Shown: positions 6,131 to 13,386 of the stretch, piece by piece
Numbering within the stretch: position 1 is the stretch's first letter
How the letters are laid out: each line of letters opens with the position of its first letter
Source: Paludibacteraceae bacterium
GTDB taxonomy: Bacteria; Bacteroidota; Bacteroidia; Bacteroidales; Paludibacteraceae
Direction of reading: 5' to 3'
DNA: 37,144 bases
NCBI GenBank assembly: GCA_017478725.1
Contig: JAFVDD010000011.1
Location: 1-37,144, forward strand
The notes under the pieces: generated by a model
The model's input: the letters and a program-made list of their open reading frames with translations, nothing else
The model's database searches: none
What the model was told of the DNA's origin: nothing
Translations under genes and position numbers: made by a program

Positions 6131-6553
6131 ATGACAGTCCAAAGGAAGATATATATTTTTTTATTGGCTTTGGTGTTACTTGTTGTCGGCTGTGGAATAT
6201 ACTTTTTTTACCGCACTCCGATAATAGCATTTAACTTATTTCACGTCTCCAATGAATATATGTCATGTAATACACAAAATCTATTTATCTATTTTGTGGT
6301 GTATTGCTTGCCCGATGCCCTTTGGTACATGTCTTTGCTTCTCGTTCAACTATTATTTCTAAAAGAAACGGGATGGTTGAACCGCTTACTCATTGCTATA
6401 GCCTTCAGCCTCCCATTTCTCTTAGAAACAGGTCAATACATTGGACTGATTTCAGGAACCTTTGATTGGTTTGATATTATCTCATATTGTTTAACTCTAA
6501 TCTTATTCTTATGTTTAAGAAAAATATTTTTACACTTGCACTACAAATTGTAG
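6131..6553 (+). CDS. VanZ-like small membrane protein
   Basis: 140 residues with four predicted membrane segments, at about 7-27, 56-76, 85-103 and 115-133. The motif ETGQYIGLISGTFDWFDIIS between segments 3 and 4 resembles VanZ-like proteins, where an ExxQ, a short loop and a DxxD-type segment recur. VanZ proteins are linked to glycopeptide tolerance, but many relatives have other or unknown roles. The 3' end overlaps the start of the cysteine-rich peptide gene by 43 bp, implying linked translation. Its place beside a secreted cysteine-rich peptide could point to immunity or export; this is inference. Confidence 0.6.
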   Translation: MTVQRKIYIFLLALVLLVVGCGIYFFYRTPIIAFNLFHVSNEYMSCNTQNLFIYFVVYCLPDALWYMSLLLVQLLFLKETGWLNRLLIAIAFSLPFLLETGQYIGLISGTFDWFDIISYCLTLILFLCLRKIFLHLHYKL

Positions 6554-6771
6554 TAATTGGAGTATTTGTTTTTATTGCAGCAGGTAGTGGTACAGACGGA
6601 GCGGCTGTCTCAAGTGCAGCAAGAGGCACGGGACAAGGTGTCGCATGCGCATCTGCTGGTTACACATTTGTAGGATACTGTAGTCCTTCAGATTGTCCGG
6701 GGAAGTGCAAGGCTAATGGTTATAGTGCCTACTGTACCGGGGACTCTACCACCGCTTGTTATTGTATGTAA
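6511..6771 (+). CDS. Secreted cysteine-rich peptide with defensin-like spacing
   Basis: An 86-residue precursor from ATG 6511. Residues 5-24 form a hydrophobic export signal (IFTLALQIVVIGVFVFIAA), followed by a Gly/Ala/Ser-rich linker to about residue 43. The C-terminal core has seven cysteines at 46, 57, 62, 66, 75, 83 and 85. The last six follow C-x4-C-x3-C-x8-C-x7-C-x-C, the CxxxC...CxC pattern of cysteine-stabilised alpha-beta (CS-alpha-beta) defensins; the core includes CPGKCKANGYSAYC. The downstream gene encodes a membrane protein with a thioredoxin-like domain, suited to disulfide handling. A hairpin at 6780-6818 separates the two. It could be an antimicrobial or signalling peptide. 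Other disulfide-rich folds are possible, and the odd seventh cysteine is unexplained. Confidence 0.7.
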   Translation: MFKKNIFTLALQIVVIGVFVFIAAGSGTDGAAVSSAARGTGQGVACASAGYTFVGYCSPSDCPGKCKANGYSAYCTGDSTTACYCM

Positions 6772-6779
6772 TTATTAAT

Positions 6780-6818
6780 AATGTCAGTTGGGAGAAAATC
6801 ATAACCCCAACTGACATT
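6780..6818 (+). terminator. Hairpin between peptide gene and its likely maturation gene
   Basis: AATGTCAGTTGGG (6780-6792) pairs perfectly with CCCAACTGACATT (6806-6818), with a 13-base loop. Only a short mixed G/T stretch follows (GTAGTTGATTTGTT). It lies 9 bp after the peptide stop and 14 bp before the next start, so it may act as a partial terminator or as an RNA-stabilising stem that raises peptide output over the downstream gene. Confidence 0.6.
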
Positions 6819-6832
6819 GTAGTTGATTTGTT

Positions 6833-7720
6833 ATGATTAATTGCAAACGTATTCCTGCTATACTTGTGGGCTTGGCATTTGTATTATCCGGTTTAGGGAA
6901 AATCGGAAATATAATTGGTTTTCAGCATTTGATATTTGATTATGGATTAAGTATCTTCCATTTGCTAGCTCCCTTCATTGTTCTCGCTGAGATACTACTC
7001 GGCATCCTATTGATTTTCAACGTTCAAATCAGAGCTGCCAGTGTAGTAGGTATTTGTATGCTGGTAATATTCACCTGTGCTTTTCTATATGGATGGCTAG
7101 AAAATGACATAACAGACTGCGGTTGTTTCGGCTATTACCTACCTATTCCATCTTCTCCCACTCTCACTTTCATACGTAATGTGTTGCTTATTTTACTACT
7201 CATTTGGACTTATTATCATGCAACTGAATATACTCAAACGATAGAACAATGGGAAAAAACGACCATATATACGATAATGTTTTCAGCTACATTTGTAGCA
7301 GGCATGTCATATAAGCCATTTGCATTTACAAAGCATAGACATCCTTATGAAAATCAACTAATAACAGATACACCACTAGGATCTTACACCACAGCGGAAC
7401 AAGGAGATTCAGAACTGATATTCTTTTTTTCATATTCGTGTCCGCATTGTATCAACTCCATGGAAAATTTCAAGGCATGGGGAGCAACTAATGCGGTAGA
7501 TAATCCAGTTGCATATGTTGTCGTTGACTCAACAAACACGCATATTGATTCGTTGAGAAACTTATTCCGTTTTAGGTACCCATCTATACAAGTCCGCGAA
7601 TTAAATATCGACAGCACAAAGTTTATTGACGCATACCCAAGTGCCTTTCTTATTAAGAATGATACTATACAATATGTTATAATAGGAGAACTTCCTTCTC
7701 CATATTTGTTTGAATGGTAA
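6833..7720 (+). CDS. DoxX/MauE-type membrane protein fused to a thioredoxin-like domain
   Basis: 295 residues. Residues 1-130 contain four membrane segments and the motif DCGCFG (C96, C98), typical of the MauE branch of the DoxX superfamily, whose members pass electrons for disulfide formation or repair. A further membrane segment at about 143-158 leads to a C-terminal thioredoxin-like domain (about 180-295) with active-site CPHC (203-206) and the expected cis-proline in YPSAF (P269). The protein probably anchors in the inner membrane with the thioredoxin domain in the periplasm. Its position directly after the cysteine-rich peptide suggests it forms or shuffles that peptide's disulfides. Redox direction cannot be read from sequence. 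Confidence 0.8.
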   Translation: MINCKRIPAILVGLAFVLSGLGKIGNIIGFQHLIFDYGLSIFHLLAPFIVLAEILLGILLIFNVQIRAASVVGICMLVIFTCAFLYGWLENDITDCGCFGYYLPIPSSPTLTFIRNVLLILLLIWTYYHATEYTQTIEQWEKTTIYTIMFSATFVAGMSYKPFAFTKHRHPYENQLITDTPLGSYTTAEQGDSELIFFFSYSCPHCINSMENFKAWGATNAVDNPVAYVVVDSTNTHIDSLRNLFRFRYPSIQVRELNIDSTKFIDAYPSAFLIKNDTIQYVIIGELPSPYLFEW

Positions 7721-7736
7721 ATACTCAAAGTTAATT

Positions 7737-8231
7737 ATGCGAAAATATCTGATTATATTCTTTTTGGCTTGCAGCACAACTGCTATTTCAGAAAATAGGC
7801 GAACTATCTGTGCCATATGCATGCAAAACATGGAAGACACAGAAGAATTTGTATATAGGGCAGGATACGGACATGGTTATACAAGAGAAGAAGCCGATAG
7901 TATTGCTCGAAGAAACGCATACATTGCATTATTACAAGTTGCTCAAAAATCTGCAAAGAAATGCTGTCGCGAAGTAAAAATAGGTAACGAAGAGGGGAAA
8001 TATTTTTTCGCTATCAAATACTTTGATAAAAAAGAAAAACCTGAACGGTATTATTTTGTTCAAGATAGTGTCTTAATCAACACTCCTATATTATGTGAGC
8101 ATAATACACAAGGGAAGGATGGTACATTTTATGTTTGCTGTGTTTTAGGGGCATCCAAGAAGGATATAACTCATGTTTCGAACCATATTTTAAACGGAAT
8201 ACTATGTAAGATGGTATTCGATTATTTGTAA
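7737..8231 (+). CDS. Secreted protein, unknown, with LPP20-like helix
   Basis: 164 residues from ATG 7737, chosen for the signal peptide MRKYLIIFFLACSTTAIS; an upstream in-frame ATG lies inside the previous gene. The mature protein has seven cysteines and a helix TREEADSIARRNAYIALLQV, reminiscent of the start of LPP20/FlgT-N-type domains, where an Ala-rich helix follows a short strand. The similarity is weak and I do not assign a family. It is the last gene of the plus-strand series and is followed by a terminator at 8263. Confidence 0.6.
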   Translation: MRKYLIIFFLACSTTAISENRRTICAICMQNMEDTEEFVYRAGYGHGYTREEADSIARRNAYIALLQVAQKSAKKCCREVKIGNEEGKYFFAIKYFDKKEKPERYYFVQDSVLINTPILCEHNTQGKDGTFYVCCVLGASKKDITHVSNHILNGILCKMVFDYL

Positions 8232-8262
8232 ATAAGAAACTCATGTAAATCCAATATCCACA

Positions 8263-8293
8263 AGCGCGAGACCCGTAATGAGCCTCGCGCTTG
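8263..8293. terminator. Terminator between converging units
   Basis: AAGCGCGAG and CTCGCGCTT form a 9-bp stem around a loop of about 12 bases, followed by GCTTTAGTTTCGTTTG. It separates the plus-strand small-gene series from the minus-strand esterase unit. The remaining gap to 8378 shows nothing else. Confidence 0.6.
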
Positions 8294-8377
8294 CTTTAGT
8301 TTCGTTTGTTTCCCGCAATATAATTTGTGTCCGATGTTTATTTCCTTTTTCTCCCCCTAATAAGGTGCTCGTTACAC

Positions 8378-9118
8378 TCACGTCTTGCGGTCGTATTTTC
8401 GTTCCGACAATTTTTTTGACGGCAGAGAATAGGTGAGAGATTGGATACACCAGACGAAGGCACGTGCGAGGCGGATATGCGGATTGGCAAAATGGCCGCC
8501 TTTTTCCCAAACCAAGGTACAATGATCGGGACCAATTGTGCGTTGCAGGTGCTCATACTCCCATCGGATAGTATCGCCCACCTGCGCCAGCGCTTTGTTT
8601 CTTGTGAACTCTTCGCGGTCGCCAAGACTGAGATAGACGTAACGTGCACATATCTCATGCGCGTCCGAGAAACCTTTCCAACCCGTTATCCACAGAGACG
8701 GAGAAGCCGCTGCCACGGCATCAAAGCACTCCGTTTTACATGCCGCCCATCGTGCGAACAGACCTGCTAACGAGTAGCCACCGAGCACGACAGGCAACGT
8801 TGCGTAATGCGCGAACAAATAAGGCATGAGTCGGGCTATGATATAATCCAAGGTCTCGAAGGAATGACTGCCTATTTCTTCGCTCGTAGATATATTGGGA
8901 TCATGCCACGGCGTCAGTTCTTTCTCCCAATCGCTGATTTCCAATCCGGCGAAGACAAAGGGCGTCTGTACCGCAGCATGGATAGCGTCAATCTCTGCCT
9001 CCAGCGTGGTCTGCTCATGTTCGCCCAAGGGCTGAATGAGTATCACTTGCGGCTGCTCGTCTGCATAGATGATGCATTTCTTGCCGGCTATGTTCAGGAG
9101 TGTTTTCATTCGCTGCAC
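8378..9118 (-). CDS. Alpha/beta-hydrolase, putative esterase
   Basis: 246 residues, no signal peptide, so probably cytoplasmic. The nucleophile elbow is GGYSLAG with S116; GDREE supplies a likely catalytic acid at D167 and GGHFANP a His at H209, completing the triad in the usual order. The general outline resembles the predicted esterases related to enterochelin esterase. The substrate is unknown. It starts 15 bp after the DUF389 gene on the same strand and is the last gene of a three-gene unit. ATG 9109 (MKTLLN) is an alternative start. Confidence 0.75.
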   Translation of the reverse strand: MQRMKTLLNIAGKKCIIYADEQPQVILIQPLGEHEQTTLEAEIDAIHAAVQTPFVFAGLEISDWEKELTPWHDPNISTSEEIGSHSFETLDYIIARLMPYLFAHYATLPVVLGGYSLAGLFARWAACKTECFDAVAAASPSLWITGWKGFSDAHEICARYVYLSLGDREEFTRNKALAQVGDTIRWEYEHLQRTIGPDHCTLVWEKGGHFANPHIRLARAFVWCIQSLTYSLPSKKLSERKYDRKT

Positions 9119-9133
9119 TGAAAAAGCATGACT

Positions 9134-10486
9134 TTATTCTTGTGTCCAGATGACTTGTACGGTTGGGGTTTGCAGGCGGATGGCAAGCCAGTTCTCCATG
9201 CGTTGCAGTTCATCCGCTGTCAGTTGTCCGTCGCCGCGGAGAACGACTACTACGGTCTCTTCCGTCTCTTCGTCCGCCTGAACGGTGTTGCCTCGTGCCA
9301 GCGTGACGGCGTGCACTGACGGCCACTGCGAACGCAGCTCCGCCGCCAGTTGTGCGGAAGGAAGCTCACGCGCCGCATAAGTGTCCACTTGCGATTGCAG
9401 GCTGCGGATGGAATCGTCACGCACCCGCAACTGCTCCTCCGTCGAAGCCAGCCAGTCGCGCATGACCTCCGTCTCGTTGAGCCGCCGCACTTCGATAGTT
9501 GCATCTTCCTGCACAATAATCTGCGCCGCAGAGATGCCGTGCTTGTCCGCCTCGGTGTATAACTTGGCGCGCCAGTCGCTGCTGAGCGATTCGCCTGCCA
9601 GACGCAGCGTCAGCGTATAGGTTTTCTGGTTCGTGTCCGTCGAATAATCATAGATATACGTTCCGCCGAGCGAACGCATGTCCCGCACGAGGTAACGCGC
9701 CTCCTTGCTGAACGAGTTCTCGCGGGCGATATTATACGCGCTGAAACAGCTGGGAACGATGATGCCCACTATCAGCAGGCCGTAAGTGATAACCAGACGG
9801 CGTGAACGGTGGCCGTCCCCCTTGACAACAGGAAAACCGAGGTACTTGACCGCGAGGTACGTAGCCAAGGCGATGAAGACGCAGTTGATGAAGAACAGGT
9901 ACAACGCGCCGCCGGCATACTGCCAGTTCCAGTTGGCTATGCCGTAGCCTACCGTACATAACGGCGGCATAAGCGCCGTGGCGATGGCAACGCCTGACAG
10001 CACCGTTCCTTTCTCTTTGCGCGAGAGTTCAAGGATGCCTGCAATGCCGCCGAAGAACGCCACCAGCACATCATAGACCGAGGGGTTGGTACGCGCCAGC
10101 AGTTCTGTCGGATTGTCGGAATCCAGCGGCGTAAGCAGGAAATAGAGGGTGGACGCCACCAGACTGATGACGAACATGATTCCGAGGTTCTTGAGCGACT
10201 CCAGCAGCAGCTTGGTGTCGTTCGTGCCCAGCCCCAGACCGAAGCCTATAATAGGACTCATCAGCGGCGAAATCAGCATGGCGCCGATGATGACGGGGAT
10301 TGAATTGACGTTCAGTCCCACACTGGCAATGATGATTGCCACAAAAAGAATGTACACGTTCGGTCCGCGGAAACCGATGTTGCTGCGGATGTTCGTATCC
10401 GCAGCAGCCACATCAATGTAATCCGTCAGACTCAATCGTTTGCGCAGCCTTTCCAAAATTCTGCGCCGGCGTTCGTCAGCTTGCAT
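9134..10486 (-). CDS. DUF389 / TIGR00341 family membrane protein
   Basis: 450 residues. Residues about 40-255 carry six to seven membrane segments with the family-typical stretch VNSIPVIIGAMLISPLMSPI and, later, GVAIATALMPPLCTVGYG. The C-terminal third is soluble, with a short coiled-coil-like part at about 340-375 and a beta/alpha end (VVVVLRGDGQLTADELQRME). The biochemical role of this widespread family is not established. It lies 6 bp after the HdeD-like gene and is surely co-transcribed. Confidence 0.85.
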   Translation of the reverse strand: MQADERRRRILERLRKRLSLTDYIDVAAADTNIRSNIGFRGPNVYILFVAIIIASVGLNVNSIPVIIGAMLISPLMSPIIGFGLGLGTNDTKLLLESLKNLGIMFVISLVASTLYFLLTPLDSDNPTELLARTNPSVYDVLVAFFGGIAGILELSRKEKGTVLSGVAIATALMPPLCTVGYGIANWNWQYAGGALYLFFINCVFIALATYLAVKYLGFPVVKGDGHRSRRLVITYGLLIVGIIVPSCFSAYNIARENSFSKEARYLVRDMRSLGGTYIYDYSTDTNQKTYTLTLRLAGESLSSDWRAKLYTEADKHGISAAQIIVQEDATIEVRRLNETEVMRDWLASTEEQLRVRDDSIRSLQSQVDTYAARELPSAQLAAELRSQWPSVHAVTLARGNTVQADEETEETVVVVLRGDGQLTADELQRMENWLAIRLQTPTVQVIWTQE

Positions 10487-10492
10487 AGTTGT

Positions 10493-11083
10493 TTACACCT
10501 CTTCCCAAGTGATATCTTCTACCTCTTTGAGGCGGTCGTGCAGCTTGACAAAGCGTTTCTCCACTTTGTTGACCAGCGCCACCTTGACCCAGTAACCGAT
10601 GCCGTCCACGATGATACCGAGGCCTACCAGCCAGGCAATCGTCTCAATGCTCGTGCCCGGGTTGCACAGACAGTACACGCCGAAGCAAGCCGCCAGTATG
10701 CCGAAGCAGCACTGAATCCACCATTTGCGGAAGCCCACGCGGCGGAAATCAGCCGAACCGATGGCAAGGTTGATACCCTCAAACAGCAGCCAGAAAGCGA
10801 ACAGGAACGGCAGTGCCGCCATCACCGGAGCCGGATGGAACAGCATGACGCAGCCGAGGATAATCTGCAGCAGGGCGGAGAAGAACGACAGACCGCTCAA
10901 AGGCATGAAGCCGCGTGTGGCAGCCCATGCCGCCATCTGCGTGCAACCGCCGAGGAAAAAGAACAAACCGAAAAGCCATGACAGGCTGAGCAGGGTGCTG
11001 CCCGGATAAAGGATACACAGCACGCCGAGTGCCACCAGCGCACATCCGCCGAGGCACATCCAGATTTTAGTACTTGTTTTCAT
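10493..11083 (-). CDS. HdeD/DUF308-like membrane protein
   Basis: The start at 11083 gives a 196-residue protein beginning MKTSTKIWMCLGG. Six membrane segments are arranged as two three-helix halves, with repeated features such as GCALVALGVLCILYPGSTLL and FGILAACFGVYCLCNPGTS; the NPG/YPG turn after the first helix of each half is typical of HdeD (DUF308) proteins. In enterobacteria HdeD contributes to acid resistance at high cell density; here the role is unknown. It heads a minus-strand unit with the DUF389 and esterase genes. A start 36 bp upstream would add 12 unlikely residues. Confidence 0.8.
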   Translation of the reverse strand: MKTSTKIWMCLGGCALVALGVLCILYPGSTLLSLSWLFGLFFFLGGCTQMAAWAATRGFMPLSGLSFFSALLQIILGCVMLFHPAPVMAALPFLFAFWLLFEGINLAIGSADFRRVGFRKWWIQCCFGILAACFGVYCLCNPGTSIETIAWLVGLGIIVDGIGYWVKVALVNKVEKRFVKLHDRLKEVEDITWEEV

Positions 11084-11202
11084 ATATAAACAGTTTTGAA
11101 ATTGTTTCTTGTCTATCAACTCTTACCCTACAAAAACTATGCCTAAACACACCTGTGGCAGATGATATCTATGGCGGCGTCTTATTTTTTTTGCGCAGAC
11201 AC

Positions 11203-11233
11203 TTGCATATGTCAAAAAAATGCAGTAACTTTG
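11203..11233 (+). promoter_or_regulatory. Promoter of the AraC-type regulator
   Basis: TTGCATATGTC at 11203-11213 and TAACTTTG at 11226-11233, 23 bases apart, with TGCAG around the -7 end as in other Bacteroidota promoters. Transcription would begin about 30 bases before the start codon at 11270. Confidence 0.7.
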
Positions 11234-11269
11234 CAGCGGATTACACTTTTCTAACACCTGTAATGAACC

Positions 11270-12166
11270 ATGAACGGCATGCATTCCATAGAAGAAAACG
11301 GCATTTTGCATGAGATTACGCCGCTGGGCGAGCATGATTTCATGTACGTAGCTGACCGCCACAAGACGGAGTTTGATTTTCCGATGCACACGCACGACGC
11401 GTATGAACTTAATTTTATAGAGAACGCGCGCGGGTGCAGGCGTATAGTAGGCGACAGCGAAGAACTGACGGACGACATTGATTTGGTGCTGATTTCGTCG
11501 CCGGAGCTGGAGCACCAGTGGGCACAGGGTGAGTGCAAAAGTGCAGATATTCACGAGATTACGGTGCAGTTCCGGTTGGATTTTCATATAGGCGTTTTCG
11601 ATACCAACTCATTTGTGAGTATCAAGAACATGTTAGAGCGCGCACAGATGGGGTTGGCATTTCCCAAACCGGCCATCATGGCGGTCTATCCGCGGTTGAC
11701 GAGGCTGAGCGGTCTGGAAGGGTTCTGGGCGGTGCATGAGCTGTTTGCCATCCTGCATGAATTGTCTCAGTGCGCGGACGCGCGGACACTTGCCTCGTCG
11801 GCATTTGCGAGGGTGACGGAGAGCAACGAGAGCCGCCGGGTAAGGAAAGTGGATGCCTATATCCGTGCGAACTACGCGGAGGATTTGCGTCTGGAGCAGT
11901 TGAGCGAGATGGTGGCGATGACACCGTCGGCATTCTCGCGATTCTTCAAGCAGCGTACGGGCAAGCCGCTGGCGGAGCATATTGTGGATATCCGCATCGG
12001 TCACGCAGCGCGCATGTTGATTGACACAATCGCGCCGGTGAGCGAGGTGGCGTATGTATGCGGGTTCAACACACTGAGCAATTTCAACCGTCTTTTCCGC
12101 AAGCGCAAGGGCTGCTCGCCGTCCGAGTTCCGCGAGCGGTATGTCAAGAAAAAAGTGATCGTCTGA
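11270..12166 (+). CDS. AraC-family transcriptional regulator of the mannan PUL
   Basis: 298 residues. The N-terminal half (about 10-165) resembles the cupin-type AraC sensing domain, with the HTHDAYELNFI strand around residues 40-50. The C-terminal part (about 190-293) is the double helix-turn-helix of AraC/XylS proteins: the first in LEQLSEMVAMTPSAFSRFFK, the second in ISEVAYVCGFNTLSNFNRLF-like sequence (here PVSEVAYVCGFNTLSNFNRL), followed by the usual G-x-SPSEFR. It sits 106 bp before the first PUL gene in the same direction. Two promoters in the PUL carry the same tandem GTG-half-site operator, so it is the obvious activator. The inducer is probably a mannan oligosaccharide (inference). 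PULs more often use hybrid two-component or SusR-type regulators. Confidence 0.9.
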   Translation: MNGMHSIEENGILHEITPLGEHDFMYVADRHKTEFDFPMHTHDAYELNFIENARGCRRIVGDSEELTDDIDLVLISSPELEHQWAQGECKSADIHEITVQFRLDFHIGVFDTNSFVSIKNMLERAQMGLAFPKPAIMAVYPRLTRLSGLEGFWAVHELFAILHELSQCADARTLASSAFARVTESNESRRVRKVDAYIRANYAEDLRLEQLSEMVAMTPSAFSRFFKQRTGKPLAEHIVDIRIGHAARMLIDTIAPVSEVAYVCGFNTLSNFNRLFRKRKGCSPSEFRERYVKKKVIV

Positions 12167-12195
12167 ATTTCTTTTTGGGGCGGCGAACGCGACAA

Positions 12196-12223
12196 GTGTC
12201 AGTCCGTGCAAAAATTGTGTCAG
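12196..12223 (+). promoter_or_regulatory. Operator of PUL unit 1, tandem GTGTCAG half-sites
   Basis: GTGTCAG at 12196-12202 and 12217-12223 are direct repeats 21 bp apart, two helical turns, as AraC-family dimers prefer. The sequence GCAAAAATTGTGTCAGCC at the second half-site recurs exactly before unit 2 at 20986-21003. The distance from the second half-site to the -7 box is 27 bp in both. Confidence 0.7.
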
Positions 12224-12227
12224 CCGG

Positions 12228-12251
12228 TTTGCGGAAAAAGCAGTACCTTTG
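12228..12251 (+). promoter_or_regulatory. Promoter of PUL unit 1
   Basis: The -7 box TACCTTTG lies at 12244-12251, with a weak upstream TTTGC at 12228. It is 20 bp before the start codon of the GH26 gene at 12272. The operator directly abuts the upstream box, which fits activation by contact with RNA polymerase. Confidence 0.7.
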
Positions 12252-12271
12252 CAACCGAAAACACAAATACT

Positions 12272-13369
12272 ATGAGACACGGGACATTTCTATTGAGTTT
12301 TTTGCTTCTATTCGCAGGTTGTACACAGGCGCAAGAGCCTGATGTTCAGCCGGCTACCTCGTTTGAGTTATGCAACAAGAGTGCCACCGCCGAGACGCGG
12401 CAGTTGTGGTCGCTGCTTTGTGCCCAGTACGGCAGGAATGCCATTTCGGGCGTGGTGGCGAACATCGACTGGAACACGCGCGAGGCGGAGAATGTCTATC
12501 AATGGACGGGGCACTATCCTGCTATCAATGTGTTCGATTTTATCAATATCCAAGCCTCGAAGGATGTCAACCCGTCGGGCTGGCTTGATTACAGCGACAT
12601 GACGCCCGTAACGGAGTGGCACAATGCCGGCGGCATCGTCGGTTGTATGTGGCATTGGCAGGTACTTGCCAATAACGGCACGAACTACACCTGCACTCCC
12701 GGTACGGAAGCCGGACAGACGAGTTTTGATGCCTCGAAGGTCAGTGACCCGTCGTCCGCGGAGTACAAGCAGATGGTGAAGGACATCGACCAAGTGGCGG
12801 GGTATCTGAAGAAGATGCAGAAACTCGGCATCCCTGTTATCTGGCGTCCGCTGCATGAGGCAGCCGGCAACTCCACGGAGTTCAAAGGCGGCAAGGCGTG
12901 GTTCTGGTGGGGCGCACAAGGCGCAGAGGTCTATAAGACCCTGTGGCGTTTCATGTACGACCGGCTGGTCAATTACCACAAGCTGAACAACCTCATCTGG
13001 GTGTGGAACTCGCAAATGGGCGACTGGGACTGGTACCCCGGAGACGATGTGGTGGACGTGGTAGGCCGCGACAACTACTATGCGCTGCAATACCCGCTGG
13101 CGAAGGAGTTCAAGACCCTGCAGGCGCAGTTCCCCAATAAGATCATCACCCTCGCAGAGTGCGGCAACGGCGATGAAGTGGATATGTCGCTGTGGAGTGA
13201 CATCTGGGCGGAAGGCAGCCGCTGGAGCTGGTTCATGACATGGTACGATTACGCGTACAACAACGGCACGAGTGACGAACACCAGTTCGCCGGCGAGGCG
13301 TGGTGGAAAGATGCGTTTAACAGCGGCGTAGTACTTGACCGCGACGAAGTGAAAGGGCTGTTAAAGTGA
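12272..13369 (+). CDS. GH26 endo-beta-1,4-mannanase, lipoprotein
   Basis: 365 residues from ATG 12272; the open frame upstream runs through the promoter and is ignored. The signal ends in a lipobox LFAGC (C17), so the enzyme is a lipoprotein, probably on the outer membrane. The GH26 signature is clear: acid/base Glu in WRPLHEAAG (E196) and nucleophile Glu in ITLAECGN (E296), exactly 100 residues apart, with Trp-rich substrate-binding parts (AWFWWGAQG, MTWYDYAYN). GH26 enzymes of this kind cut the beta-1,4-mannan backbone with retention. It is the first gene of unit 1, followed by a repeat-domain protein and the SusCD pair, consistent with initial attack at the cell surface. Confidence 0.93.
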   Translation: MRHGTFLLSFLLLFAGCTQAQEPDVQPATSFELCNKSATAETRQLWSLLCAQYGRNAISGVVANIDWNTREAENVYQWTGHYPAINVFDFINIQASKDVNPSGWLDYSDMTPVTEWHNAGGIVGCMWHWQVLANNGTNYTCTPGTEAGQTSFDASKVSDPSSAEYKQMVKDIDQVAGYLKKMQKLGIPVIWRPLHEAAGNSTEFKGGKAWFWWGAQGAEVYKTLWRFMYDRLVNYHKLNNLIWVWNSQMGDWDWYPGDDVVDVVGRDNYYALQYPLAKEFKTLQAQFPNKIITLAECGNGDEVDMSLWSDIWAEGSRWSWFMTWYDYAYNNGTSDEHQFAGEAWWKDAFNSGVVLDRDEVKGLLK

Positions 13370-13386
13370 AAATTGAAAGGAAGAAA

